Positions 10,834 to 19,577 of a DNA stretch of 64,000 bases are shown piece by piece. The notes under the pieces are model-generated. The model searched no databases, was not told the origin of the DNA, and saw nothing but the letters and a program-made list of their open reading frames with translations. A program made the translations under genes and the position numbers. How positions within the stretch are numbered: the first letter of the stretch is position 1; each line of letters starts with the position of its first letter. Source of the DNA: Saccharofermentans sp. (GTDB taxonomy: Bacteria; Bacillota; Clostridia; Saccharofermentanales; Saccharofermentanaceae); NCBI GenBank assembly GCA_024683485.1, contig JAIKYD010000057.1:1-64000 (forward strand), written 5' to 3'.

Positions 10834-11427
10834 TTGATAATGAAAGTGTTTATTGTATATTGTCATCCGTCTGAGGACTCTTTTACCAGAAACATGCGTG
10901 ATGCTTTCATAAGAGGTGTAACTGATTCAGGCAACGAATATATTATGTCTGATCTCTATAAGATGGGATTTGATCCTACGATGACCGAACAGGAATACTT
11001 GAGAGATGCAAATTACAGGAACACGCCTGAAGTTGCAGATGATGTATTTGCAGAACAGCAAAAGATCAATTCTTCTGATGCGATTGCCTTTATCTATCCG
11101 GTGTTCTGGACTGAGGCTCCGGCAAAACTGGTAGGCTGGTTTGACAGAGTGTGGTCTTACGGATTTGCATATGGTGAGAAGACCATGAAGATGCTGGATA
11201 AAGCGGTAATACTCTGTTCTGCCGGAAATCCGCTTGAAAGGCTGGAACAGTTTGGACTTTTAGAAAGCATGAAGAGAGTTATGTTAGGTGACAGACTTTT
11301 CGGGCGGGCCAAAGAAACTGATTTTATTGTTTTTGACAGTACTTCCCGGGAGAAGGAACTGCGTGAGATGAATTGGGAAAGCAATCTTCAAAAGGCCTAT
11401 GAAGCGGGAAAGAATCTCTTTGGTTGA
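10834..11427 (+). CDS. NAD(P)H dehydrogenase (quinone)/flavodoxin-like fold protein
   Basis: MKVFIVYCHPSEDSFTRNM, IAFIYPVFWTEAPAKLVGWFDRVW motifs. Confidence 0.85.
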   Translation: MIMKVFIVYCHPSEDSFTRNMRDAFIRGVTDSGNEYIMSDLYKMGFDPTMTEQEYLRDANYRNTPEVADDVFAEQQKINSSDAIAFIYPVFWTEAPAKLVGWFDRVWSYGFAYGEKTMKMLDKAVILCSAGNPLERLEQFGLLESMKRVMLGDRLFGRAKETDFIVFDSTSREKELREMNWESNLQKAYEAGKNLFG

Positions 11428-11658
11428 ACTTGGCTGCGCCGGGTATTGACTGCCAGATTGATTACGACTGTGCTCACTGGCAAGCGGTACTATCGATATA
11501 GTATATCTTGAAGACTGATAGGTACTATAGTAAAACTGTATCCAACCCGGCGTTGTGTTTTTTCCAAAAACGAATTGTTAGTATTCCCGGCACGCCTCTG
11601 ATATATTGAAACCATCAAAGATGCATCGGAGAAATAACATTTATTGTGAGGTATCAAT

Positions 11659-11900
11659 ATGTCGTTAGGTAATAATATCAAGAAATACCGCATTCGAAGA
11701 TTAACGGATATCTGGATTTCTGTGAACAGATCCGTTTGGCAGACAAAGCTGATGTGATCAGGGATTACGGCGAGCATGCAGCAGATAACATGATTAAATA
11801 CACAAGAGATTGGATAGACGGGAAACTTCAGTTTATGCTCGGACAGTTAAAGGAATGGAGCGATGAGAATGATTTCGCGAAGTTCGAAAAAATGATTTGA
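11659..11900 (+). pseudogene. Decayed XRE-type HTH regulator remnant
   Basis: MSLGNNIKKYRIRR start, then frame is lost; +1 frame reads NGYLDFCEQIRLADKADVIRDYGEHAADNMIKYTRDWIDGKLQFMLGQLKEWSDENDFAKFEKMI* to 11900. Confidence 0.5.
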
Positions 11901-12052
11901 ACTGAGCACTATAATGAATTCTTATCAAATGAGCCGGGAGAGTGTTTGTAAAACGATCCCGGTTCTATTATTTTTGAAAATTGTATAAGCGGAGAATTGA
12001 ATTTGTTTTCTGTTAGAATATAAAAGATTCCCATTGAATGGAGGAATAAGCA

Positions 12053-12562
12053 ATGCTGATAGAAACTGACAGACTGAAAATTAAAGATTTTACAATGGAT
12101 ATGGCAGAGGCAGTCCATTTGAATTCTCTTGATGAAGATACCAGACGGTTTGTGCCGGATGAGGTTTTCGAGACTGTGGATGAAGCCAGAGAGACCGTGG
12201 AATTCCTGATGTCAAGGTATGAAGGCACAGAAGGACCTTTTGTTTATCCTGTGTTCATTAAAGATACAGGAGATAATATCGGATATGTGCAGATGGTTCC
12301 GCTTGATGACGGCAATTGGGAAATAGGATATCACGTTGCGAAAAGATTCACCGGCAACGGATATGCTACTGAGGCCGTAAATGCCTTTATTCCGGTTATC
12401 ACTGAAAAGATCGGGATAACCGAAGTAAATGGAATATGCCTTAGTGAGAATGTTGCATCAAAGTGTGTACTCAGGAAATGCGGCTTTGAAGAGATTTCCG
12501 AAGGTGAGGGGAACTATCAGGGCGAAGAAAGAGAGATATTTAAGAGCGTACTTAAACTGTGA
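12053..12562 (+). CDS. GNAT N-acetyltransferase
   Basis: IETDRLKIKDF and RFTGNGYATEAVNAF motifs. Confidence 0.85.
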   Translation: MLIETDRLKIKDFTMDMAEAVHLNSLDEDTRRFVPDEVFETVDEARETVEFLMSRYEGTEGPFVYPVFIKDTGDNIGYVQMVPLDDGNWEIGYHVAKRFTGNGYATEAVNAFIPVITEKIGITEVNGICLSENVASKCVLRKCGFEEISEGEGNYQGEEREIFKSVLKL

Positions 12563-12607
12563 TGATCCTGTTTGCGGATAGGGTTTGGAAAGAAGAAAAG
12601 AATTAAG

Positions 12608-13447
12608 ATGAAGATCAAAATAGCATTTCTTCAGCTGGTTCCGGGAAAGACTCTTGAAGAACAGCTGAATATTGGAATCGAAGCCTGTAAGGAAGCAAAG
12701 GAAAAAGGTGCGGACATAGCGCTGTTTCCTGAAATGTGGAGTGACGGGTATTATATTCCGCAGGATGTGAATGAACTTAAAAGTCTTGCAATAAGTAAAG
12801 ACAGTGATTTCATAGATGCGTTCAGAAATCTTGCCCAAGGTCTTGAGATGGCCATCGGTATTACATTTCTCGAGAAGAATGAGGATAATGCTCCTCTTAA
12901 TTCTGTTATATTCTTTGACCGTGCCGGAAAAGGAATATTGCATTATTCCAAAGTTCATACATGTGCTTTTGCTGATGAGGCAGTACTTGCCGGCGGGGAT
13001 GATTTCTATGTGGCAGAACTTGATACCGGAAGTGGCAGCATAAAGATCGGTTCCATGATCTGTTTTGACAGGGAGTTCCCGGAGAGCTCAAGGATCCTTA
13101 TGCTTAAAGGTGCGGAGATAATCCTTCAGCCGAATGCTTGTCCTCTTGAGATCAACCGCCTTGCAGCATTAAGAACAAGAGCCTATGAGAATATGGTAGC
13201 TGTTGCAACCTGCAATTATGCCCAGGGCCAGCCTGACTGCAATGGACATTCCGTTCTTTTTGACGGCGTTCCTTGGCTGCCTGATGAACCTGGTGTGAGG
13301 GACATGTGCGTTTTCGAAGCTCCCGGAAAAGCAGGTGTATATGTTGCTGAACTCGATGTAGACCAGTTAAGACTTCACAGGTCCCGCGATGTAATGGGTG
13401 AAAAATTCAGACACCCCGGAAAGTATGGCATCTTAGCGGAAACTTAA
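12608..13447 (+). CDS. Carbon-nitrogen hydrolase (nitrilase superfamily)
   Basis: Glu-Lys-Cys triad context: FPEMWSDG, YSKVHTCAF, GSMICFDREFPE; ATG at 12608 preferred over upstream TTG. Confidence 0.85.
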   Translation: MKIKIAFLQLVPGKTLEEQLNIGIEACKEAKEKGADIALFPEMWSDGYYIPQDVNELKSLAISKDSDFIDAFRNLAQGLEMAIGITFLEKNEDNAPLNSVIFFDRAGKGILHYSKVHTCAFADEAVLAGGDDFYVAELDTGSGSIKIGSMICFDREFPESSRILMLKGAEIILQPNACPLEINRLAALRTRAYENMVAVATCNYAQGQPDCNGHSVLFDGVPWLPDEPGVRDMCVFEAPGKAGVYVAELDVDQLRLHRSRDVMGEKFRHPGKYGILAET

Positions 13448-13601
13448 GGGATGGATGTTGATCAGTTCCGTTGATATTTGCCCTTGCGGCATATATTTGG
13501 CATAGATTTCGTGACAAATCAGGGAATAGCCTTTCTCAAAACACAAAAATATTTTATATTGCAGACAGGGGATAATATTTATAGTTCTGGAGGCTCCAAT
13601 T

Positions 13602-15992
13602 ATGAAGAAGCTGAAAGTGTCTGCGCTTGTAATGGCAGTTGTTATGCTTATGCCATTGCTCTTGTCGTGTTCGAAAAGCAAATCGGCAACTAAACTTGCC
13701 GGAAAGGATGACCCCTGGTACGAGTCATTCAGGTTTGATCTTGAACCAGATCAGGCAGCTACTGAGTTATCAGGCGGAAGTGTTGTCTGTTATGGAAACG
13801 GAAAGATATACCATCTTTACAGTCTCACAAACATCGCTGATTTTGACGATTACCGGAGAACAATACTTGATACATATGATGAAGACGGTAAACTTATTAA
13901 CCGTGTAAAACTTAAAGATCCTGAGAATTATACGATCGATGATATCGATGCTGTCAGGATCGGGGAAGATGGCATAACGGCCGAAGCGGTAGTATCACTT
14001 TTCGCACCGGGAGGGTTTTATACCGCAGTCGTTAAGATAAATCTTGCCAGCGGGGAAACCAGGGAACCTGAGATACTCTCAAAAGAACCGGGTAAACCTC
14101 TCGAACTCGAGCTGGATGAGAAGTCAACAGTGGGTGTTTCAGATGTTTATATTGCAGGTGACTATATTATTTCGGTTATCCTTAACGGTAGAACCGCAAA
14201 TGAAACTGAAGTCCATGCTTATGCATTCAGGGGTTCAGAATATTTAGCTGAACTGGATCTCTCGGGCATGTCCCGTGTTTTTGATGTTGACGGGTTCTCG
14301 TACGATTCTAAAAGCAACACGTTGTTTACTGTTGGTTATACCTTGACAGACGGTCCCATGGTTCTTGAATTCGAACCGGATACTGGCAGCCGGATAAAGA
14401 ATGAGAAATATGATGCCAATTCTGATAACGGAGTAAACCTTGCCGATTACAGGACTATTGCAAGTGGTGAGTTATGCCGTATAGATATGTTGGGAAACAT
14501 AACGGAATTTGATATGCAGTCCCGTGAAGTCAGGACTTTGATCGACAACAACTGGTATACGCCTTATTTCTCGGATCTTTCAAGGCAGAAAGTTGAACTT
14601 GTGGCCTGTGATAACAATACAGCTGTTATCCACACAGTTGATTCAACGGAATATTCAATGTTCTTTACCGGAAACAAGGAGACAGTTACAATTCTGAAGA
14701 AAACTGAAGAAAACCCTCATGCAGGGAAGAAGATAATAGAACTCGCCACTCCGATTGACAAGGGAATGACGGAATATCTGTCAAATGCTGTCTATGAATT
14801 CAACAGAACAAATGATGAATATCTCATAAGAGTTTGGAGCAAATACAAGACCGGCATTATGGCAGGAAGAAGTTTTTCCATACTTGATGCCGATGACGAG
14901 AAACTCTATACGATGATACAGGAACTTAACGGTTCTGAAGCGCCTGATATCGCAATCGGAATACAGAAGAATTATGCGATGAGGGATGATGTTTTCGAGG
15001 ACCTTACAGGATACCTTGATCAGGAGGTTATGGATAAACAGTTTGCGAATATCATTGAGGCATCAAAGATCGGAGGCAAGCAGTATTTTCTGCCGGTTAC
15101 TATTGAGATAGAAGGTCTGGTAACGGAAACGAGTCTGGTCAGGAACGGTGCATGCGGCATTACTTTCGAGGACTTTGACAGGATGATCGAACAGGACCTG
15201 GATGGTTTTTCTCCTTACGACTATCCATTGTCAGAATATAACTACAAGAAAGATTTTATCCTTTCGTGCATTGATACTAAAGCAGTGATCGAAGGCGGAG
15301 AAGTAAACTTCGGAACAGAACAGTTTATTGAGGCAGTAAAGTATTCTGATGAGCATTTTTCTCAGGATGGTTTTACAAAACCGTCAGATTATGTCTGGGA
15401 TGACGAGGTGAGGAGAACACGCTCGGAATGCCGCTATGACAAGATCGGGAGTTATATTGATTTTGTTCATGCATGTAAATCCGGTGACGGAAGCTACACA
15501 ATAATTGGAACACCTTCCGTGGATGCCTCAGGCCCGAGATTCAGAGCAGTTGAGACGGTTTCAGTAACGTCCGTTTCCGATGTAAAGGATGGTGCAAAGA
15601 TATTCTTAAACTTCCTTTTTTCAGGAGCCGGGTTTGGAAGTTCATCGAAAGAATTTCAGAATATAGTCACTAACAGGGAGATAATGCAGAGAAATATAGC
15701 TATAACGGCGGAGAAGAACAACACCGGAGAGAAGGTCGATGAGGAAATGTCTTCCTATATGACCGGGCTTGGTGAATTGTCGAACGTGTACGGATATAAG
15801 TATTCTTCCAAGGAAATGGAGAAACAGATGATGAACAGTCTGTCGGCCATATCCACATATTATTACGATGATCCCGTTATTACGGCTTTCCTGGTTGAGG
15901 ATCTTGCTCCATATTATGCAGGAGACCGTTCGCTTGATGATGTCGTCAAGATCTTGAATGACCGCACGAATAAATACATAAAGGAAATGTGA
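13602..15992 (+). CDS. Large lipoprotein with C-terminal extracellular solute-binding-protein-like region
   Basis: MKKLKVSALVMAVVMLMPLLLSCSKS lipobox; C-terminal half resembles ABC sugar-binding proteins. Confidence 0.6.
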   Translation: MKKLKVSALVMAVVMLMPLLLSCSKSKSATKLAGKDDPWYESFRFDLEPDQAATELSGGSVVCYGNGKIYHLYSLTNIADFDDYRRTILDTYDEDGKLINRVKLKDPENYTIDDIDAVRIGEDGITAEAVVSLFAPGGFYTAVVKINLASGETREPEILSKEPGKPLELELDEKSTVGVSDVYIAGDYIISVILNGRTANETEVHAYAFRGSEYLAELDLSGMSRVFDVDGFSYDSKSNTLFTVGYTLTDGPMVLEFEPDTGSRIKNEKYDANSDNGVNLADYRTIASGELCRIDMLGNITEFDMQSREVRTLIDNNWYTPYFSDLSRQKVELVACDNNTAVIHTVDSTEYSMFFTGNKETVTILKKTEENPHAGKKIIELATPIDKGMTEYLSNAVYEFNRTNDEYLIRVWSKYKTGIMAGRSFSILDADDEKLYTMIQELNGSEAPDIAIGIQKNYAMRDDVFEDLTGYLDQEVMDKQFANIIEASKIGGKQYFLPVTIEIEGLVTETSLVRNGACGITFEDFDRMIEQDLDGFSPYDYPLSEYNYKKDFILSCIDTKAVIEGGEVNFGTEQFIEAVKYSDEHFSQDGFTKPSDYVWDDEVRRTRSECRYDKIGSYIDFVHACKSGDGSYTIIGTPSVDASGPRFRAVETVSVTSVSDVKDGAKIFLNFLFSGAGFGSSSKEFQNIVTNREIMQRNIAITAEKNNTGEKVDEEMSSYMTGLGELSNVYGYKYSSKEMEKQMMNSLSAISTYYYDDPVITAFLVEDLAPYYAGDRSLDDVVKILNDRTNKYIKEM

Positions 15993-16032
15993 GTTGCTTA
16001 AGGCTAATTGCCGGTCAATAACACAACTGTAT

Positions 16033-16061
16033 TTGACAATTACCGGCTTGCCTTATATTCT
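16033..16061 (+). promoter_or_regulatory. Sigma-A-type promoter for fur-family gene
   Basis: TTGACA - 17 nt - TATTCT, 30 nt upstream of the 16091 start. Confidence 0.6.
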
Positions 16062-16090
16062 AACTAAGGAATATCAAGCGGAGGTTCGGA

Positions 16091-16510
16091 ATGGGCAGGA
16101 CAAAGAGTGGCTCTTATAATACAAAACAATCGTGTGAGATACTGAATTTCCTGAAAGATAATCCAGGCTCGCATTTTACGAGCCAGGAGATATCGGACCA
16201 CTTCAGAGCGCAGGGAATCAATATCGGTCAGGCTACGATCTACAGACGGCTGGACCGCCTGACTACCGAAGGACTTGTAAACAAATATATCATCGATGAG
16301 AAATCACCGGCCTGCTACGAATACATCGGCACAGGACACTGCAGCCACGGGAAGTGTTATCACATGAAGTGCGAGAAGTGCGGAAAGCTTATCCATCTGA
16401 ACTGTGATGAGATAAACGCTTTTTTCGAGCATGTGTCAGAAGAGCACGGTTTTGTGCTGGATCCCAAACGTACTGTGTTTTACGGAATCTGCAAAGACTG
16501 TAAGTCCTGA
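16091..16510 (+). CDS. Fur/Zur/PerR family transcriptional regulator
   Basis: QATIYRRLDRLTTEGLV winged helix; CEKCGK and CKDC zinc motifs. Confidence 0.9.
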   Translation: MGRTKSGSYNTKQSCEILNFLKDNPGSHFTSQEISDHFRAQGINIGQATIYRRLDRLTTEGLVNKYIIDEKSPACYEYIGTGHCSHGKCYHMKCEKCGKLIHLNCDEINAFFEHVSEEHGFVLDPKRTVFYGICKDCKS

Positions 16511-16540
16511 GATTTCTGTTTGTATTTTTTAGCTATCCGT

Positions 16541-17968
16541 TTAAAGCATATTGGCGCGTTTGGTGACTTCGTCTCTTCTGCGCTTGATTATTCTTGCGCG
16601 GAATATCAGGAGTATGATCACGAGGAGAAGAAGGAGTCCAGATAATACAGCGAATGTGATGAGGATACTTCTTACGCTGGTAAGGTTTGTTATCTTCTCG
16701 GGATTGACTTCTACCACGCCGGCTTTTTTCTCGATCACGATGACAAGGGTTCCTATGAGGTATGTCTTATCGGTATAGACTTTGCAGAGCGGGATCTCCA
16801 GTGTCTGCTGTGATGCCTGGGTATCGATAACTGTCTGCGACAGATCAAGTCTGTTGGTGCTTCCGAGCTGGGCTCTTGATGAAGTTGTTGTTATATATCT
16901 GTCGAGAACGGCTCTCTGATCTGATATATATAAATTTGTGTCAGACAGGAGGTCCTTTATCTGTGCGTTCGCCTCTTCGATAAGTGGAGCGAATTCACTC
17001 TCAGTGATCTCGACTGTTGCAAATGTGGAATATCCGTATTCGAAAAGCTTTATAAGATCAGCGTATCTCGTATCTGCATCGATTGAATTAAAGACGCAGC
17101 CTATAAGGTTTCTGTTGTTTTTTCTGGCAGCCGCACAGAGCGTGTAGCCTGCTGCATCTGTAAAACCTGTCTTGCCGCCGACATAGTATTCATAACCGAA
17201 TTCAGTCGTGCTGACGAATTTGTTTCCGTTTGTCAGTTCTCTCTCGCTGCTGTACTTGTTCGTAGCATCGATTGTGTAGGAGAGTGTTTTGGCGATTTCA
17301 GAATAATCAGTGTTGTTTACGGCTTCGTTAAGGATCAGAGCCATATCGTAAGGTGTTGTTATGTTCTCAGGGTTTGAAATACCGAATGCAGAGTCGAAGT
17401 TGGTGTTTGTACAACCGATCTCCGATGCTTTTGCATTCATCAGTTCGCAGAATTCGGATTCTGTTCCGCTCATGTACATGCCTAGCGCCAGGGAAGAGTC
17501 GTTGGCGGAGATAAGGACAGCCGAATATACGAGGTCCTTGACGCTTATCTGTTCGCCTTCCTGCAGGCCGAGCGTAACGTAGTCCGGAGGAATATCATCA
17601 ATAGCATCAGCTATTTCAGATGATATCGTGACGATATCTGTCATTTCGAGGCGCTGAAGAGCGAGGAGTACCGTCATTACCTTGGTCATGGATGCAGGTT
17701 CCCTCTGTACATCGTAATCCTTGCCCAGAAGGATGGCACCGCTGTTGGCATCATATAAAACATAAGAAGTGGCAGAGATCTCAGGGGCGTCTTCATGAAC
17801 TTCATTAAGGAGATCGGTCTTGCGTTCTGCGGTTGTAACTATTCCGTCATTGGGATCTTCTCCGTAGTTATCCGCGAAAATATACCCCGGTGCATATGTC
17901 CAAAGGGTTGTGGCTGAAAGGATTAATGCCACTAAGCCGGTCAATATCTTTTTGCCGAAATTGATCAT
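16541..17968 (-). CDS. D-alanyl-D-alanine carboxypeptidase (low-MW PBP)
   Basis: SMTK, SAND, KTG catalytic motifs; signal peptide; ATG at 17968 with ggag RBS upstream. Confidence 0.9.
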   Translation of the reverse strand: MINFGKKILTGLVALILSATTLWTYAPGYIFADNYGEDPNDGIVTTAERKTDLLNEVHEDAPEISATSYVLYDANSGAILLGKDYDVQREPASMTKVMTVLLALQRLEMTDIVTISSEIADAIDDIPPDYVTLGLQEGEQISVKDLVYSAVLISANDSSLALGMYMSGTESEFCELMNAKASEIGCTNTNFDSAFGISNPENITTPYDMALILNEAVNNTDYSEIAKTLSYTIDATNKYSSERELTNGNKFVSTTEFGYEYYVGGKTGFTDAAGYTLCAAARKNNRNLIGCVFNSIDADTRYADLIKLFEYGYSTFATVEITESEFAPLIEEANAQIKDLLSDTNLYISDQRAVLDRYITTTSSRAQLGSTNRLDLSQTVIDTQASQQTLEIPLCKVYTDKTYLIGTLVIVIEKKAGVVEVNPEKITNLTSVRSILITFAVLSGLLLLLVIILLIFRARIIKRRRDEVTKRANML

Positions 17969-18110
17969 AAGGTCTCCTGTTCTGATTTTTGACCATAACA
18001 TTTTATATTGTTTTTGCTTAAAAACAAACTGTCCACGCGGTATTGTAATTTAATTATAAATATGAGCGGATTTACTGTATAATTAGCAAGGTTATGAAAT
18101 GAGGCTGTAA

Positions 18111-19574
18111 ATGGCGATAATAAAGACTACAGAAAAAGACAGGCTGGAATATGAATCCAGCGTTAATGAACTTAAAGAGTATTTCTCTTCTTTGGGTACC
18201 CGTAAGGGAAGACCTTTAACATATAATGTGCTGACTTACGGTTGTCAGCTAAACGAATCGGATTCCGAGAAGATCTCCGGAATGCTCGCTTCAATGGGGT
18301 TGACTGCTTCTGAGGGCGGAGAACTTGATGATGCCGATGTAATTGTGTTTAACACATGTTCTATAAGAGAAAATGCTGACAGGCACTTATTCGGAAATCT
18401 TGGTGTTTTCAAGACGTTGAAGAAAAATGACAGGGATGTGGTCATTGCAGTCTGCGGATGCATGATGAAAGTTCCGGAGAATGTTGCCAGGATCAAAAAA
18501 TCGTATCCGTATGTGGATCTGGTTTTCGATCCCCAGCAATTACACAGATTTCCCGTGCTCTTAAGAGACTCGATCAGGAATAAGAAACAACTTGTAAATA
18601 TCTCTGCTGATGACTATATTGCGGAAGACAGTTTTTTCCCAATCGACAGGAAAAGAAAGTTCAGGGCACTTGTGCCCATCATGTACGGATGCAATAACTT
18701 CTGCTCTTACTGCATCGTTCCCTATGCCAGAGGAAGAGAACGTTCCAGAAGTTTTGATGAGATAGTTAATGAACTTCAGGAACTGGCAGCCAGGGGCTAT
18801 AAGGAAGTCATGCTCCTGGGACAGAACGTTAACTCCTACAAGGGAGAAGACGGAAAGACATTTGCAGATATTCTTAAGGCAGCTTCTGAGTTCAGTGAGT
18901 TCTCGAGAGTAAGGTTCATGTCTTCGCATCCGAAGGATCTGTCTGACGAGGTCATAGAGATAATGGCGTCAAGACCAAATGTTGAGAAACACCTTCATCT
19001 TGCCATGCAGTCGGGATCCGATAAAGTGCTCAAGGATATGAACCGTCCTTATACAATAGCGAGATTCCTTGAGATTGCTGATACATTCAGAACCAGGGTT
19101 CAAGGCGGATCGCTTACGACGGATATCATCGTCGGTTTCCCGGGTGAGACGGAAGAGGACTTTGAAGAGACGCTTAAGGCCGTTGAAAGAGCACAGTTTG
19201 ATGCGGCATTTACGTTCCAGTATTCTGCCAGACCTGGTACCAAAGCGGCTGCTTTTAAGAACCAGATCCCTCAGGATGTCGTTACAGAACGTTTCGGGCG
19301 TCTAACTGAATACACTAACCGTTATGCTGAAGAGTCAAACAAAAGGCTTGTTGGAAAGACGCTTGAAGTTCTTATTGAGGGTATCAGCAAAGCAGGCGAT
19401 ATGACTTTCAGTGGCAGAACCATAACTAACCATCTGGTCAACTTTACGATCCCTGAGGAACTCGGGATCGAACCCGGACCGGATATGCTTGAAGGCAGGC
19501 TTTGTGAGGTCAGGATAGAACGTGCAAGACCATATTCCGTTGACGGCGAACTCGTCAGTCTGAAGGGGGAATAA
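18111..19574 (+). CDS. miaB: tRNA-2-methylthio-N6-dimethylallyladenosine synthase MiaB
   Basis: YGCQLNESDSEK, CNNFCSYCIVPYARGRERSR radical-SAM motif; TRAM C-terminus; upstream of mutS. Confidence 0.95.
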   Translation: MAIIKTTEKDRLEYESSVNELKEYFSSLGTRKGRPLTYNVLTYGCQLNESDSEKISGMLASMGLTASEGGELDDADVIVFNTCSIRENADRHLFGNLGVFKTLKKNDRDVVIAVCGCMMKVPENVARIKKSYPYVDLVFDPQQLHRFPVLLRDSIRNKKQLVNISADDYIAEDSFFPIDRKRKFRALVPIMYGCNNFCSYCIVPYARGRERSRSFDEIVNELQELAARGYKEVMLLGQNVNSYKGEDGKTFADILKAASEFSEFSRVRFMSSHPKDLSDEVIEIMASRPNVEKHLHLAMQSGSDKVLKDMNRPYTIARFLEIADTFRTRVQGGSLTTDIIVGFPGETEEDFEETLKAVERAQFDAAFTFQYSARPGTKAAAFKNQIPQDVVTERFGRLTEYTNRYAEESNKRLVGKTLEVLIEGISKAGDMTFSGRTITNHLVNFTIPEELGIEPGPDMLEGRLCEVRIERARPYSVDGELVSLKGE

Positions 19575-19577
19575 ATC

